Below, in pieces: positions 1-7,818 of a stretch of 13,117 bases of DNA. The notes under the pieces are model-generated. The model was not told the DNA's origin. It saw only the letters and a program-made list of their open reading frames with translations, and ran no database searches. Source of the stretch: an uncultured Brevundimonas sp. (GTDB lineage Bacteria; Pseudomonadota; Alphaproteobacteria; Caulobacterales; Caulobacteraceae). The number at the start of each line of letters is the position of its first letter. Positions within the stretch are counted from its first letter, which is position 1. A program made the position numbers and the translations under genes. The stretch spans positions 1 to 13,117 of the forward strand of contig CAMPGL010000045.1 in assembly GCA_946885435.1 (NCBI GenBank), given 5' to 3'.

Positions 1-125
1 CCGGCGAAGATCTTGCCGCTCTCGGTGATCCCCGGCAGCCGCTCGGCCAGGACCTTGGGGTCGAGGTGGTCGAGGTGCTAGAAGATGTGGTGGTGGTTGG
101 GGCCGTCGCCGCGCCCCTCGCGGAG
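1..125 (-). pseudogene. sdhA: Internal fragment of succinate dehydrogenase flavoprotein (sdhA) with an in-frame stop
   Basis: In the minus frame whose codons include 80-78, the DNA reads LREGRGDGPNHHHIF, then TAG (80-78), then HLDHLDPKVLAERLPG and ITESGKIFA to the edge. This matches, from memory of the family, the internal SdhA stretch of alphaproteobacteria (REGRG.GP..DHI.LHLDHLDP..L.ERLPGI.ES..IFAGVD) that precedes the VHYNMGGI motif. The stop stands where the family has Leu or a similar residue. Upstream of base 125 the match ends abruptly (ALAPPPPQ has no counterpart). The fragment therefore has no start, an internal stop, and abuts the exported-protein frame. It could be a degraded gene piece, or a chimeric join or poor sequence at a contig end; the window alone cannot separate these. 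Confidence 0.65.
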
Positions 126-1566
126 TTGTGGCGGGGGTGGTGCGAGGGCGGGGCACGTCGAAGGTCGCGAACTGGGCCCGGGCCTCGGGTGTCATCCGAG
201 CGCCCAGCGCCGAAAGAAGAAGCGCGGCGCCTTGCGCCTCGGCGGAACCGGCCGCGCCCCGCTCGATGAGCCGGTCCAGCGTCGCGCCGCCCTGGCGGGC
301 TTCCGCGGCGGCGACCACCGCCTCCATCAGGGCGAAGCGGGTCGAATCCCATCCGCCCTCGCTGCGCACCGCGCGCGAGAACAGGACCCGCGCGGCTTCG
401 GGCTCTCCCGCCGCGGCGGCGGCCATGGCGAGCAGAGCCGGGTCCGCGCCGGCCGGCGCCTGGCGCGCGACGGCGACCAGTTCGGGCGATGCGAGCCGCG
501 CGAGCGCCACGAACACCTCGGCGGTGTCCGCCCGCCCCAGCAGGGCGACGAGCGCGCGCCGGCGTAGGTCCGGCTCGCGGGTCTCGTGGGCGACGCGGTA
601 CAGGTTCGCCTCGCCGACCACGCCGGCGGGAGCCTCGATCAGGGGCGTCGGCGCGGGAGAGGTCAGGGTTTCGGGCGAGGCCGCCTCGATCGGCTCGGTC
701 GCCGGCGGCAGTGGCTGGGCCAGATAGGCGCTCCGGACCCGCTCGACCGGAACCAGACCCAGCCGCCACGCGCGCTGCAGCGCGCCGAGATCGTCCCCGC
801 CCGCCAGCGCGGCGGACAGCGGCCGGTGCGGCACGGCGGAGGCCGGGGCGTCCAGCTCCAGCCGGCGCGAGATCGCCCAGCTCAGGCCTTCGGAGGCGTC
901 GGCCGGGCCGTCGGTCTCTCCGAGCAGCGCCTGGCCGAAGAGGCGGGCGAAACCGTCGGCCTCCTCTCCCGTCTCGCGCCACAGGCCGAACGTCACCTGT
1001 GCGGCGCGCTCGTTGCCGGCGACGAGCTGGCAATAGGCCCGAAGGCGCAGCCAGTACCCATCCTCGCGCCCCGCCTGGAGCCCCTCGCCGATGGCGCAGG
1101 CGCGCGCGTCGTCGCCCAGCCAGAGGGCCGCGTCCGCCGCGGCGCGGGCGATGGGTTCGTGAGCCTCGAGACGCGGCGTGCGGCGGCCGATCTCGGCCGC
1201 GGCCTCCAGGTCTCCCAGCGCCACCAGCGTGCGGGCCCGCAGGCCGGCCAGCGCCGGCTCCGCGCCCTCCGGCGACCGGGCCGCGGTCGCCAGCGCCCCG
1301 CGCGCCAGGGCGGCCTCGGCGGGGCTCAGGCGCTGTTCGGCCAGCGGCGCGATCACCGCCTCGGCAAGGCGCGCCGAGGTTCCCTCCCAGAGATCGGCGT
1401 CGAGGCCCGTGTCACGGCCGGGCGAGGCCCAGAGATCGAGCGCCTGCAGGTCGTCGCCCGTGACCTGTCCGGCCGGCGGGGGCGTCTGAGCCTGCACGGG
1501 CGCGCCGACAAGCGTGGCGGCGCTGGCGAGCAACGCCAGGCCTCGTGTAAAGCCCCTGGAGTCCAT
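1..1566 (-). CDS. Exported helical-repeat protein of unknown function (3' end off window)
   Basis: An open frame of 522 codons without a stop runs from the ATG at 1566 to the left edge. The first 26 residues form a signal peptide: Arg4 and Arg8, a hydrophobic core LALLASAATLVG, and an Ala-x-Ala-type site before Gln27 (VQA|QTPPP). The protein is therefore probably periplasmic. The mature part is rich in Ala, Leu, Arg and Glu and looks like stacked helices of TPR/Sel1 type, though I see no clean repeat consensus; a Pro-rich linker lies near residues 283-312. GGGAG lies eight bases before the ATG and supports this start, which overlaps the aroK start. From about residue 480 the composition turns Pro/Arg-rich and the DNA instead encodes an SdhA fragment in another frame, so the true C-terminus is probably not what is seen here. 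The gene is real by codon use; its function is unknown. Confidence 0.75.
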   Translation of the reverse strand, partial: MDSRGFTRGLALLASAATLVGAPVQAQTPPPAGQVTGDDLQALDLWASPGRDTGLDADLWEGTSARLAEAVIAPLAEQRLSPAEAALARGALATAARSPEGAEPALAGLRARTLVALGDLEAAAEIGRRTPRLEAHEPIARAAADAALWLGDDARACAIGEGLQAGREDGYWLRLRAYCQLVAGNERAAQVTFGLWRETGEEADGFARLFGQALLGETDGPADASEGLSWAISRRLELDAPASAVPHRPLSAALAGGDDLGALQRAWRLGLVPVERVRSAYLAQPLPPATEPIEAASPETLTSPAPTPLIEAPAGVVGEANLYRVAHETREPDLRRRALVALLGRADTAEVFVALARLASPELVAVARQAPAGADPALLAMAAAAAGEPEAARVLFSRAVRSEGGWDSTRFALMEAVVAAAEARQGGATLDRLIERGAAGSAEAQGAALLLSALGARMTPEARAQFATFDVPRPRTTPATTPRGARRRPQPPPHLLAPRPPRPQGPGRAAAGDHRERQDLRR

Positions 1567-2110
1567 GAATGATGCTCCCGACATCCGCAGCCGCACCATA
1601 GCCCTAGTCGGGCTGATGGGTGTGGGCAAATCCTCGGTGGGCCGCCGCGTCGCCGCCTCCCTGGGCATGCCCTTCTGCGACGCCGACGCCGAGATCGAGG
1701 CGGCCGCCGGCCGGTCGGTCAGCGACATCTTCGCGGATCTGGGCGAGGCCGAGTTTCGGGCCGGAGAGCACCGCGTCATCCGCCGCATTCTCGAGGGGCC
1801 GCCGTGCGTGCTGGCCACCGGCGGCGGCGCCTTCGTCCACGACGGCACCCGCGCGCTTCTGAAGGAGAAGGCCGTCACTGTCTGGCTGAGGGCCGAGCTC
1901 GAGGTGCTGGCCGAACGGGCGACGCGGCGCGACACCCGGCCGCTGCTGCGCGGCAAGGACCCGATCGCGGTGCTGTCGACGCTGGCCGAGGCCAGGTATC
2001 CGTTCTACGCCCAGGCCGACCTGACCGTGCACACGGGCCAGGGCGCGCACCGCGAGGCCGTGCGGGCCGTGATCGCGGCTGTCCGGGACTTCCACGCGAG
2101 GGCCGCATGA
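1565..2110 (+). CDS. aroK: Shikimate kinase
   Basis: This 181-residue cytoplasmic enzyme phosphorylates shikimate with ATP to shikimate 3-phosphate, the fifth step of the shikimate pathway. Visible motifs are the Walker A loop GLMGVGKS (16-23), the shikimate-binding DAD (39-41), FR at 64-65 near the substrate Arg, the GGG loop (86-88), the lid arginine in DTRPLL (123-128) and the late arginine in EARYPFY (142-148). Length is normal for the family. I chose the ATG at 1565 because the family begins a few residues before [11 protein letters not shown], and GGAG lies just upstream (1558-1561) although with only three bases of spacing. An upstream in-frame ATG at 1514 would lie inside the divergent gene's signal peptide coding region. 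The stop overlaps the aroB start (ATGA), which suggests translational coupling. Confidence 0.95.
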   Translation: MNDAPDIRSRTIALVGLMGVGKSSVGRRVAASLGMPFCDADAEIEAAAGRSVSDIFADLGEAEFRAGEHRVIRRILEGPPCVLATGGGAFVHDGTRALLKEKAVTVWLRAELEVLAERATRRDTRPLLRGKDPIAVLSTLAEARYPFYAQADLTVHTGQGAHREAVRAVIAAVRDFHARAA

Positions 2111-3198
2111 GGACCATTTCCGTCAGCGGCCCCGGGGTCGCACCTTACGAAGTCCGGGTCGGTCGGGGCCTCCTGGCGGGCGCCGCAGGCCACATTGCGC
2201 CCCTGTTGACCCACCGCCGGGTCACCATCGTTACCGACGAGACGGTCGCGGCCCTGCACGGCCAGGCGCTGGCTCGGACCCTGCGCGCACAGGGACTGTC
2301 CGCAGCCGTCCTGGCCGTCCCGCCGGGGGAAGCCACCAAGTCCTTCGCCGGGCTCGAGGACCTGATGAGCCGGCTGCTCGACCAGCGTCTCGACCGCAGG
2401 GACATCGTCCTCGCGCTGGGCGGCGGGGTGATCGGAGACCTGACCGGCCTGGCGGCGGCGCTGTACATGCGGGGAATCGGCTTCATCCAGGCCCCGACGA
2501 CGCTGCTGGCCCAGGTCGACTCCTCCGTCGGCGGCAAGACGGCCATCGACGCGCCCCAGGGCAAGAACCTGATCGGCGCCTTCCATCATCCGCGGCTGGT
2601 TCTCGCCGACCTCGGTGTGCTCGACACCCTGCCTGAGCGGGAGATGAAGTCCGGCATGGCCGAGATCCTGAAGGCCGGCCTGCTGGGCGATCCGACCTTC
2701 TTCGGCTGGCTGGAGACCAAGGCGCCCGCCGTCCTGAACCGCGAGCCCCCGGCGTTGGAGCGCGCCGTCGCCCGCGCCGTCGAGATCAAGGCGGCCATCG
2801 TGGCCGAGGACCCGACCGAGCAGGGACGGCGCGCCCTGCTGAATCTCGGCCACACCTTCGCCCACGCCTTTGAGGCCGAAGCCGGCTACGACGCAGATGC
2901 GCTGATGCACGGCGAGGCGGTGGCGCTCGGCTGCGTCTTGGCCTTCCGCCTGTCCGAACGGCTCAGCCTGTGCGGCCCCGAGGAGGTGGCCAGGGTCGAG
3001 CGGGCCGTGGCCGCCTCCGGCCTCCCGACCGAGATCGCCCAGGTCGGCGATTTCGATCCCGACCGGGTGTTGGCCCGCATGGCCGGAGACAAGAAGGCCG
3101 AGGGCGGCCACCTCAACTTCGTTCTGGCGCGCGGAATAGGCCAGGCCGAGGTCGTGCGCGGCGTCGATCCCGCCGAGGTGCGCAAGGTGCTGGCATGA
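2107..3198 (+). CDS. aroB: 3-dehydroquinate synthase
   Basis: AroB converts DAHP to 3-dehydroquinate, the second step of the shikimate pathway, using NAD and a divalent metal, normally zinc. The 363-residue length is typical. Motifs in order are PPGEATKS (72-79), the NAD-binding GGGVIGD (105-111), [16 protein letters not shown] (130-145) and [11 protein letters not shown] (152-162). The metal ligands are Glu186 in GMAEI, His249 in LNLGHTFAH and His268 in MHGE. DKK at 328-330 is the expected late lysine motif. The start is the ATG overlapping the aroK stop by four bases; the frame stays open upstream through aroK but that extension has no family resemblance. AroK and AroB are adjacent in many proteobacteria, so this pairing is conventional. 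Confidence 0.96.
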   Translation: MRTISVSGPGVAPYEVRVGRGLLAGAAGHIAPLLTHRRVTIVTDETVAALHGQALARTLRAQGLSAAVLAVPPGEATKSFAGLEDLMSRLLDQRLDRRDIVLALGGGVIGDLTGLAAALYMRGIGFIQAPTTLLAQVDSSVGGKTAIDAPQGKNLIGAFHHPRLVLADLGVLDTLPEREMKSGMAEILKAGLLGDPTFFGWLETKAPAVLNREPPALERAVARAVEIKAAIVAEDPTEQGRRALLNLGHTFAHAFEAEAGYDADALMHGEAVALGCVLAFRLSERLSLCGPEEVARVERAVAASGLPTEIAQVGDFDPDRVLARMAGDKKAEGGHLNFVLARGIGQAEVVRGVDPAEVRKVLA

Positions 3199-3782
3199 GG
3201 CTGGAGGCGCCGGTCCTCGAGAACCGCTGGGTCCGCCTAGAGCCGCTCTCGGACGCCATCCGCGAGGAGGTCCGCGTCGCCATCAGCGTCGACGAGGCCG
3301 CCTGGTCGATCATGGTCTCCAACGCCTATGGCCCCGCCTTCGACGCGTGGTTCGACGGGCGAGCCGGTCACATGGCGGCGGGCGGCGGCCCCGCCTACGC
3401 GGTGCGTGACCAGGTCTCCGGCCGCGTGGTCGGGACCTCGAGCCTGCACGACCTCGTGCCCGAACACCGGCGCGTGGAGCTTGGCTCGACCGTCTATCAT
3501 CCAGACGCGCGGGGCACGGCGATCAATCCGGCGTCGAAACGCCTGCTGCTTCAGCACGCCTTCGACAGCGGGATCATCCGCGTCGAAATCATCACCGACG
3601 CCGTCAACGCCCGCAGCCAGGCGGCCATCGCCAAGCTGGGCGCGCGGCGCGAGGCGACCTTGCGCCGCCACAAGATCACCTGGACCGGCCGGGTTCGCGA
3701 CACCGTCATGTTCGCCATCACCGACGAGGACTGGCCCACCGTTCGCGAGCGCCTGGACGCCCGGCTCGCCGCCTTCGCCTAG
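3195..3782 (+). CDS. GNAT-family N-acetyltransferase (RimJ/RimL-like)
   Basis: A 195-residue protein of the Acetyltransf_3 type that should transfer an acetyl group from acetyl-CoA to an amine; the substrate cannot be read from the sequence. It opens with [12 protein letters not shown], the usual first strand of this group. The acetyl-CoA loop region is [20 protein letters not shown] (about residues 100-119), and the C-terminal part has [17 protein letters not shown] followed by LRRH, the common N.RSQ.AI.KLGA...LRRH pattern. It overlaps aroB by ATGA, so it is probably translated from the aroKB message, but nothing ties it to aromatic biosynthesis. Its TAG stop overlaps the stop of the convergent lipoprotein gene in CTAG. 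Protein N-terminal acetylation or small-molecule acetylation are both possible. Confidence 0.88.
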   Translation: MRLEAPVLENRWVRLEPLSDAIREEVRVAISVDEAAWSIMVSNAYGPAFDAWFDGRAGHMAAGGGPAYAVRDQVSGRVVGTSSLHDLVPEHRRVELGSTVYHPDARGTAINPASKRLLLQHAFDSGIIRVEIITDAVNARSQAAIAKLGARREATLRRHKITWTGRVRDTVMFAITDEDWPTVRERLDARLAAFA

Positions 3783-4186
3783 CCGATAGCCCGACAGGTG
3801 GTCTCGTCACGGTTGGGAGACCGCCAGGTGGCGTCGACGCCCGAGCCCCTGAGGTCATAGCGGTCCGCGCGATACCAGATTCCGTCCGCCGCCCGCTCCT
3901 GGCGCAGGTCAACGGCGGTGCCGTCGATCATCCGCACCGTCGCCATCTCACGCGGATTATCGAAGGTGACCGAAAGCCGCTCGCCGTTCAGACAGGCGTA
4001 TTCGGCGCGCACGATCCGATGGGTCATCCGCTCCTGAAGTTCGGCCCCGGTGTGCTCGCGGGCCACACGCGCATCGACCGCGCGCTGGCGGGCCTCGGCC
4101 CCGGTCTGCGGCATGTCGTCCGGCGGTCCGCCGCAAGCCGCGAGGGACAGGGCGGTCGCAAGGGCAAGCGTGAGCATGGGGCGCAT
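3779..4186 (-). CDS. Small lipoprotein with MliC-like (lysozyme-inhibitor) domain
   Basis: A 135-residue lipoprotein. The first 17 residues form a lipoprotein signal ending in the lipobox LAAC, with the lipidated cysteine at 18, followed by a short Pro/Asp/Ala linker and helix to about residue 60. Residues 62-133 resemble the MliC/PliC fold (membrane-bound inhibitor of c-type lysozyme): YACLNGERLSVTFDN, then a strand containing DGTAVDL, then DGIWYRADRYDLRGSG and a closing TTC. Cys65 and Cys131 sit where the family's disulfide lies. If correct, it protects peptidoglycan from lysozyme at the envelope; the assignment rests on motif recall. I chose the ATG at 4186 because it starts the signal peptide; Met4 is an alternative. 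It follows tadA by 19 bases and is probably cotranscribed with it. Confidence 0.75.
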   Translation of the reverse strand: MRPMLTLALATALSLAACGGPPDDMPQTGAEARQRAVDARVAREHTGAELQERMTHRIVRAEYACLNGERLSVTFDNPREMATVRMIDGTAVDLRQERAADGIWYRADRYDLRGSGVDATWRSPNRDETTCRAIG

Positions 4187-4205
4187 CGCCCCACAACGCG
4201 GGGCG

Positions 4206-4676
<471 letters not shown>

Positions 4677-4767
4677 GGCCGCGCTTGAACGCCGATCGCT
4701 GCGCCGCCGCAACCCCGCGCGCGTTTTCCGCCTTCGCTTGGCGCCGCCGGTCCTGTAAGTCGCGGCC

Positions 4768-6234
4768 ATGCCGAAGCCGCCGATCAAGCCGCCCCACAAG
4801 GGTCCTCCGCGTTCCGGAAAGCCGGGCAAGGACGCTGCCCCCGCCAAGGTCGAGGCGCCCGTCCGCAAGGAGCGCATCGCCAAGCGGCTCGCCCGGGCCG
4901 GCGTCGCCTCGCGCCGCGAGGTCGAGCGCCTCATCGGCCTGGGCAGGATCGCCGTGAACGGGCGGGTGCTCGACACCCCGGCGGTGCTGGTCGGCCGCGA
5001 CGACGTGGTGACCCTGGACGGCCGCCCGGTCGAGAGGCCCGAGGCGACCCGCGTCTGGCGGTTCCACAAGCCCGTCGGCCTGATGACCACCCACAGGGAC
5101 CCGCAGGGACGCCCGACGGTGTTCGAGGCCCTGCCCGAGGGCATGCCGCGCGTGATCTCGGTGGGCCGGCTGGACATCAATTCCGAAGGCCTGCTGCTGC
5201 TGACCAACGACGGGGAGCTGTCGCGCGCGCTGGAGCTGCCGACGACCGGCTGGGTGCGCCGCTATCGCGCTCGCGCCCGCGGACGGGTGACCCAGGAACA
5301 GCTGGACCGTCTCAAGGACGGCATGACCATCGACGGCGTCCGCTACGGCTCAATCGAAGCCACGCTGGACAAGGCCAAGGAAGCAGCCGGGGGCAAGGCG
5401 CCGGCCAATCTGTGGATCACGGTCTCACTCACCGAGGGCAAGAACCGCGAGGTCCGGAAGGTGCTCGAGCACCTCGGCGTCACCGTGAACCGGCTGATCC
5501 GCCTGTCCTATGGCCCGTTCCAGCTGGGCACCCTGGCCGAGGGCGAGGTGGCCGAGGTCGGCCCGCGCGTCATCCGCGAGCAGCTGTCAGGCCTGATCCA
5601 TCCCGAATCCCTGCCCCAGGGCGACGAGGTCGAGCCCCTGCCTACGGGCGTGCGCAAGGCGTCGCCGCTGGCCGACCCCAAGGCCAAGCCGAGCCGCATT
5701 CGGGCGGCGCAGGCCAAGCGCGAGGCCCTGGCCGCCGAGGCCGGCGAGCGCGCCGCCGCCCGTGAGGCGCGCGAGGAGCGCTTCGCCTCGGGCGACCGTC
5801 CGCGTCGAGACTTCCGGCGGCGCGACGGCGGCCCGGAACGTCCGCGCGGCGACCGGCCTCGCGGCCCCTTCAAGCCCCGGGAGGGCGGAGGCGAGGACCG
5901 TCCCCGCCGTCCCTTCAAGCCGCGCGAGGGCGGCGCCGACGACCGTCCGCGCTCCGACCGGCCGCGCGGACCCTACAAGCCCCGCGAAGGCGCCGAGGGC
6001 GACCGTCCGAAGCGCCCGTACAAGCCTCGCGTAGGCGGCGGTGAGGACCGCCCGCGTTCCGACCGTCCGCGTGGTCCCTACAAGTCGCGTGAGGACGGCG
6101 ACGGCGATCGCCCCCGGTCTGGCCCACGTCCCGGCGGCAAGCCGGGCGGCCGACCCGGTGGTCCGCGCCCCGGTGGTCCGCGCCCCGGCGGACCCCGGCC
6201 GGGCGGGCCGAGAGGACCAAAGACGCCGCGCTGA
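4768..6234 (+). CDS. rluB: RluB/RsuA-family pseudouridine synthase with long basic repeat tail
   Basis: The enzyme isomerises a uridine in rRNA to pseudouridine; RluB acts on 23S rRNA U2605 in E. coli, but the exact target here is inferred. The 488 residues divide into a basic N-terminal extension (1-33), an S4 RNA-binding domain (about 34-80, ERIAKRLARAGVASRREVE), and the RsuA/RluB/E/F catalytic domain (about 95-275). The catalytic Asp136 lies in GRLDINSEGLLLL, and EGKNREVRKVLEHLG (223-237) is the family's second signature. From about 340 a disordered Arg/Pro/Gly-rich tail follows, built of repeats around DRPRGPYKPREGG and ending in PRPGG units. Such tails are usual on alphaproteobacterial members, but this one is long. 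frmA begins 27 bases after the stop. Confidence 0.9.
   Translation: MPKPPIKPPHKGPPRSGKPGKDAAPAKVEAPVRKERIAKRLARAGVASRREVERLIGLGRIAVNGRVLDTPAVLVGRDDVVTLDGRPVERPEATRVWRFHKPVGLMTTHRDPQGRPTVFEALPEGMPRVISVGRLDINSEGLLLLTNDGELSRALELPTTGWVRRYRARARGRVTQEQLDRLKDGMTIDGVRYGSIEATLDKAKEAAGGKAPANLWITVSLTEGKNREVRKVLEHLGVTVNRLIRLSYGPFQLGTLAEGEVAEVGPRVIREQLSGLIHPESLPQGDEVEPLPTGVRKASPLADPKAKPSRIRAAQAKREALAAEAGERAAAREAREERFASGDRPRRDFRRRDGGPERPRGDRPRGPFKPREGGGEDRPRRPFKPREGGADDRPRSDRPRGPYKPREGAEGDRPKRPYKPRVGGGEDRPRSDRPRGPYKSREDGDGDRPRSGPRPGGKPGGRPGGPRPGGPRPGGPRPGGPRGPKTPR
5788..6231 (+). repeat. Degenerate in-frame repeat array encoding the RluB tail
   Basis: Residues 341-488 of the pseudouridine synthase are low-complexity. 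DRPR/DRPK cores fall at residues 343, 362, 377, 392, 397, 412, 427, 432 and 447, giving a period of 15 residues (45 bases) with two five-residue SDRPR insertions. Units read roughly DRPRGPYKPREGGGE. The last part, residues 463-482 (6154-6213), is a PGGPR/PRPGG repeat with nearly identical codons. The DNA copies are imperfect, so the array is not a recent perfect duplication, but unit number could vary between strains. The tail is strongly cationic and probably binds RNA without a fold. Confidence 0.85.
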
Positions 6235-6261
6235 CGCCCTGAAGCCTGCTGGAGAACGTCC

Positions 6262-7368
6262 ATGAAAACCCGCGCCGCCGTCGCCTTCGAGGCCAAACGT
6301 TCGCTGGAGATCGTCGAGGTCGATCTGGAGGGGCCGCGCGCCGGGGAGGTGCTGGTCGAGATCAAGGCGACGGGCGTGTGCCACACCGACGCCTATACGC
6401 TGGACGGGCTGGACTCCGAGGGCATCTTTCCGTCGATCCTCGGCCACGAGGGCGCGGGCGTGGTGGTCGAGGTGGGCGCAGGCGTGACCTCGGTCGAGGT
6501 CGGCGACCACGTGATCCCGCTTTACACCCCTGAATGCCGCCAGTGTAAGTCGTGCCTGAGCCGAAAGACCAACCTGTGCACGGCCATCCGCGGCACCCAA
6601 GGCAAGGGACTGATGCCCGACGGCACCAGCCGCTTCAGCTACAAGGGCCAGCCGATCGCCCACTACATGGGCTGCTCAACCTTCTCGAACTACACGGTGC
6701 TGCCCGAGATCGCGGTGGCGAAGATCCGCAAGGACGCGCCGTTCGACAAGGCCTGCTACGTCGGCTGCGGCGTGACCACCGGGGTCGGCGCGGTGGTCAA
6801 TACGGCCAAGGTCGAGCCGGGGGCCAACTGCGTGGTCTTCGGCCTGGGCGGCATCGGGCTGAACGTCATCCAGGGCCTGAAGATGGTCGGGGCCGACATG
6901 ATCGTCGGCGTCGACATCAACCCGGCCAAGGCGGAGTGGGGCCGGCGCTTCGGCATGACCCATTTCGTCGATCCGAAGACGGTGGACGACGTGGTCGCGC
7001 ATCTGGTCGACCTGACCGGCGGCGGGGCGGACTACACCTTCGACTGCACCGGCAACACCGTGGTGATGCGCCAGGCGCTGGAAGCCTGCCACCGCGGCTG
7101 GGGCGAGAGCGTGATCATCGGCGTGGCCGAGGCGGGCCGGGAGATCGCCACCCGGCCGTTCCAGCTGGTCACCGGCCGGGTCTGGCGCGGCTCGGCCTTC
7201 GGCGGCGCGCGCGGGCGCACCGACACGCCGAAGATCGTCGACTGGTACATGGACGGGAAGATCGAGATCGACCCGATGATCACCCACACCCTGCCGCTCG
7301 AGCGGATCAACGAGGCGTTCGACCTGATGCACGCGGGCGAGAGCATCCGCAGCGTGGTGGTGTTCTAG
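6262..7368 (+). CDS. frmA: S-(hydroxymethyl)glutathione dehydrogenase / class III alcohol dehydrogenase
   Basis: FrmA oxidises S-hydroxymethylglutathione, the spontaneous adduct of formaldehyde and glutathione, to S-formylglutathione with NAD+; it can also reduce S-nitrosoglutathione. The 368-residue length is typical of class III. Catalytic zinc ligands are Cys40, His62 with Glu63, and Cys169 ([10 protein letters not shown]). The structural zinc site is Cys92, Cys95, Cys98 and Cys106. The class III signature [16 protein letters not shown] starts at Arg110. The Rossmann motif is GLGGIGL (194-200), with Asp218 in VGVDIN fitting NAD preference. GGAG at 6251-6254 lies seven bases before the ATG and fixes the start. 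The next pathway enzyme, FghA, is about 2.3 kb downstream rather than adjacent. It could be read from the upstream rRNA-modification gene's transcript, 27 bases away. Confidence 0.96.
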   Translation: MKTRAAVAFEAKRSLEIVEVDLEGPRAGEVLVEIKATGVCHTDAYTLDGLDSEGIFPSILGHEGAGVVVEVGAGVTSVEVGDHVIPLYTPECRQCKSCLSRKTNLCTAIRGTQGKGLMPDGTSRFSYKGQPIAHYMGCSTFSNYTVLPEIAVAKIRKDAPFDKACYVGCGVTTGVGAVVNTAKVEPGANCVVFGLGGIGLNVIQGLKMVGADMIVGVDINPAKAEWGRRFGMTHFVDPKTVDDVVAHLVDLTGGGADYTFDCTGNTVVMRQALEACHRGWGESVIIGVAEAGREIATRPFQLVTGRVWRGSAFGGARGRTDTPKIVDWYMDGKIEIDPMITHTLPLERINEAFDLMHAGESIRSVVVF

Positions 7369-7372
7369 GTCG

Positions 7373-7402
7373 TTGCCAAAAGAAACTGACCGCGCCTAAG
7401 CT
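7373..7402 (+). promoter_or_regulatory. Weak candidate sigma-70 promoter before the VOC gene
   Basis: TTGCCA (7373-7378) and TAAGCT (7397-7402) are separated by 18 bases in the short gap between frmA and the VOC gene. The -10 is poor. Read-through from frmA is just as likely, so this is only a candidate. Confidence 0.2.
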
Positions 7403-7434
7403 CGCGCCAGGTTTCGAGAACGGGAGGGAAGCCA

Positions 7435-7818
7435 ATGTTCACCCACATCACCCTGGGCGCCGACGACGTCGAGGCGTCGCGCCGGTTCTATGATGCGACG
7501 CTGGGCGCGCTGGGGATCGCCCCGGGCGTGGCCGACCACAAGGGCCGCTACTGGTGGCGGACCGAGCGGGGCGCCTTCGCGGTCGGCAAGCCGCTCGACG
7601 GCGCGCCAGCCTGCCACGCCAACGGCGGCACGCTGGGCTTCCATGCGAAGACGCCCGAGATGGTCCAGGCCTTCCACGATGCGGGTGTCGCCGCGGGCGG
7701 TCGGTCCATCGAGGATCCACCGGGGCCGCGCCAGGGGCCGTTCGGCCCGCTGGTGCTAGCCTATCTGCGCGACCCGGCGGGCAACAAGGTCTGCGCCCTG
7801 CATCGGCCGGGATCATGA
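7435..7818 (+). CDS. VOC (glyoxalase/dioxygenase-fold) family protein
   Basis: A 127-residue single-module protein of the vicinal oxygen chelate superfamily. It opens with FTHITLGADDVEASRRFYDATLGALG, the usual first beta-alpha unit, and closes with YLRDPAGNKVCALHRPG. His4 is at the first metal-ligand position. The closing strand has Cys where glyoxalase I-type members have the metal-ligand Glu (GNKIE), a variation common in a subgroup often found beside formaldehyde-oxidation genes, so catalysis by the standard metal site is doubtful. A clear GGGAGG Shine-Dalgarno lies just before the ATG. It follows frmA by 66 bases and overlaps the next gene by ATGA. A role in handling glutathione adducts is a guess from the neighbourhood only. 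Confidence 0.88.
   Translation: MFTHITLGADDVEASRRFYDATLGALGIAPGVADHKGRYWWRTERGAFAVGKPLDGAPACHANGGTLGFHAKTPEMVQAFHDAGVAAGGRSIEDPPGPRQGPFGPLVLAYLRDPAGNKVCALHRPGS

Noticed and set aside
1514..1564. Longer aroK start at 1514
   Set aside because: It would add 17 residues unlike the family and lie inside the signal-peptide codons of the divergent gene.
489..1572. Long plus-strand frames (489-1463 and 586-1572) opposite the exported protein
   Set aside because: They are Arg/Pro/Gly-rich, have no family resemblance, and lie antisense to a frame with a signal peptide, good ribosome site and normal codon use; high GC produces such shadows.
2005..3111. 368-codon minus-strand frame antisense to aroK-aroB
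   Set aside because: AroB carries every catalytic motif on the plus strand; the antisense product has shadow composition and no recognisable motif.
5587..6663. 358-codon minus-strand frame antisense to the RluB tail and frmA
   Set aside because: It spans two real genes and mirrors the repeat region; no start signal or protein motif.
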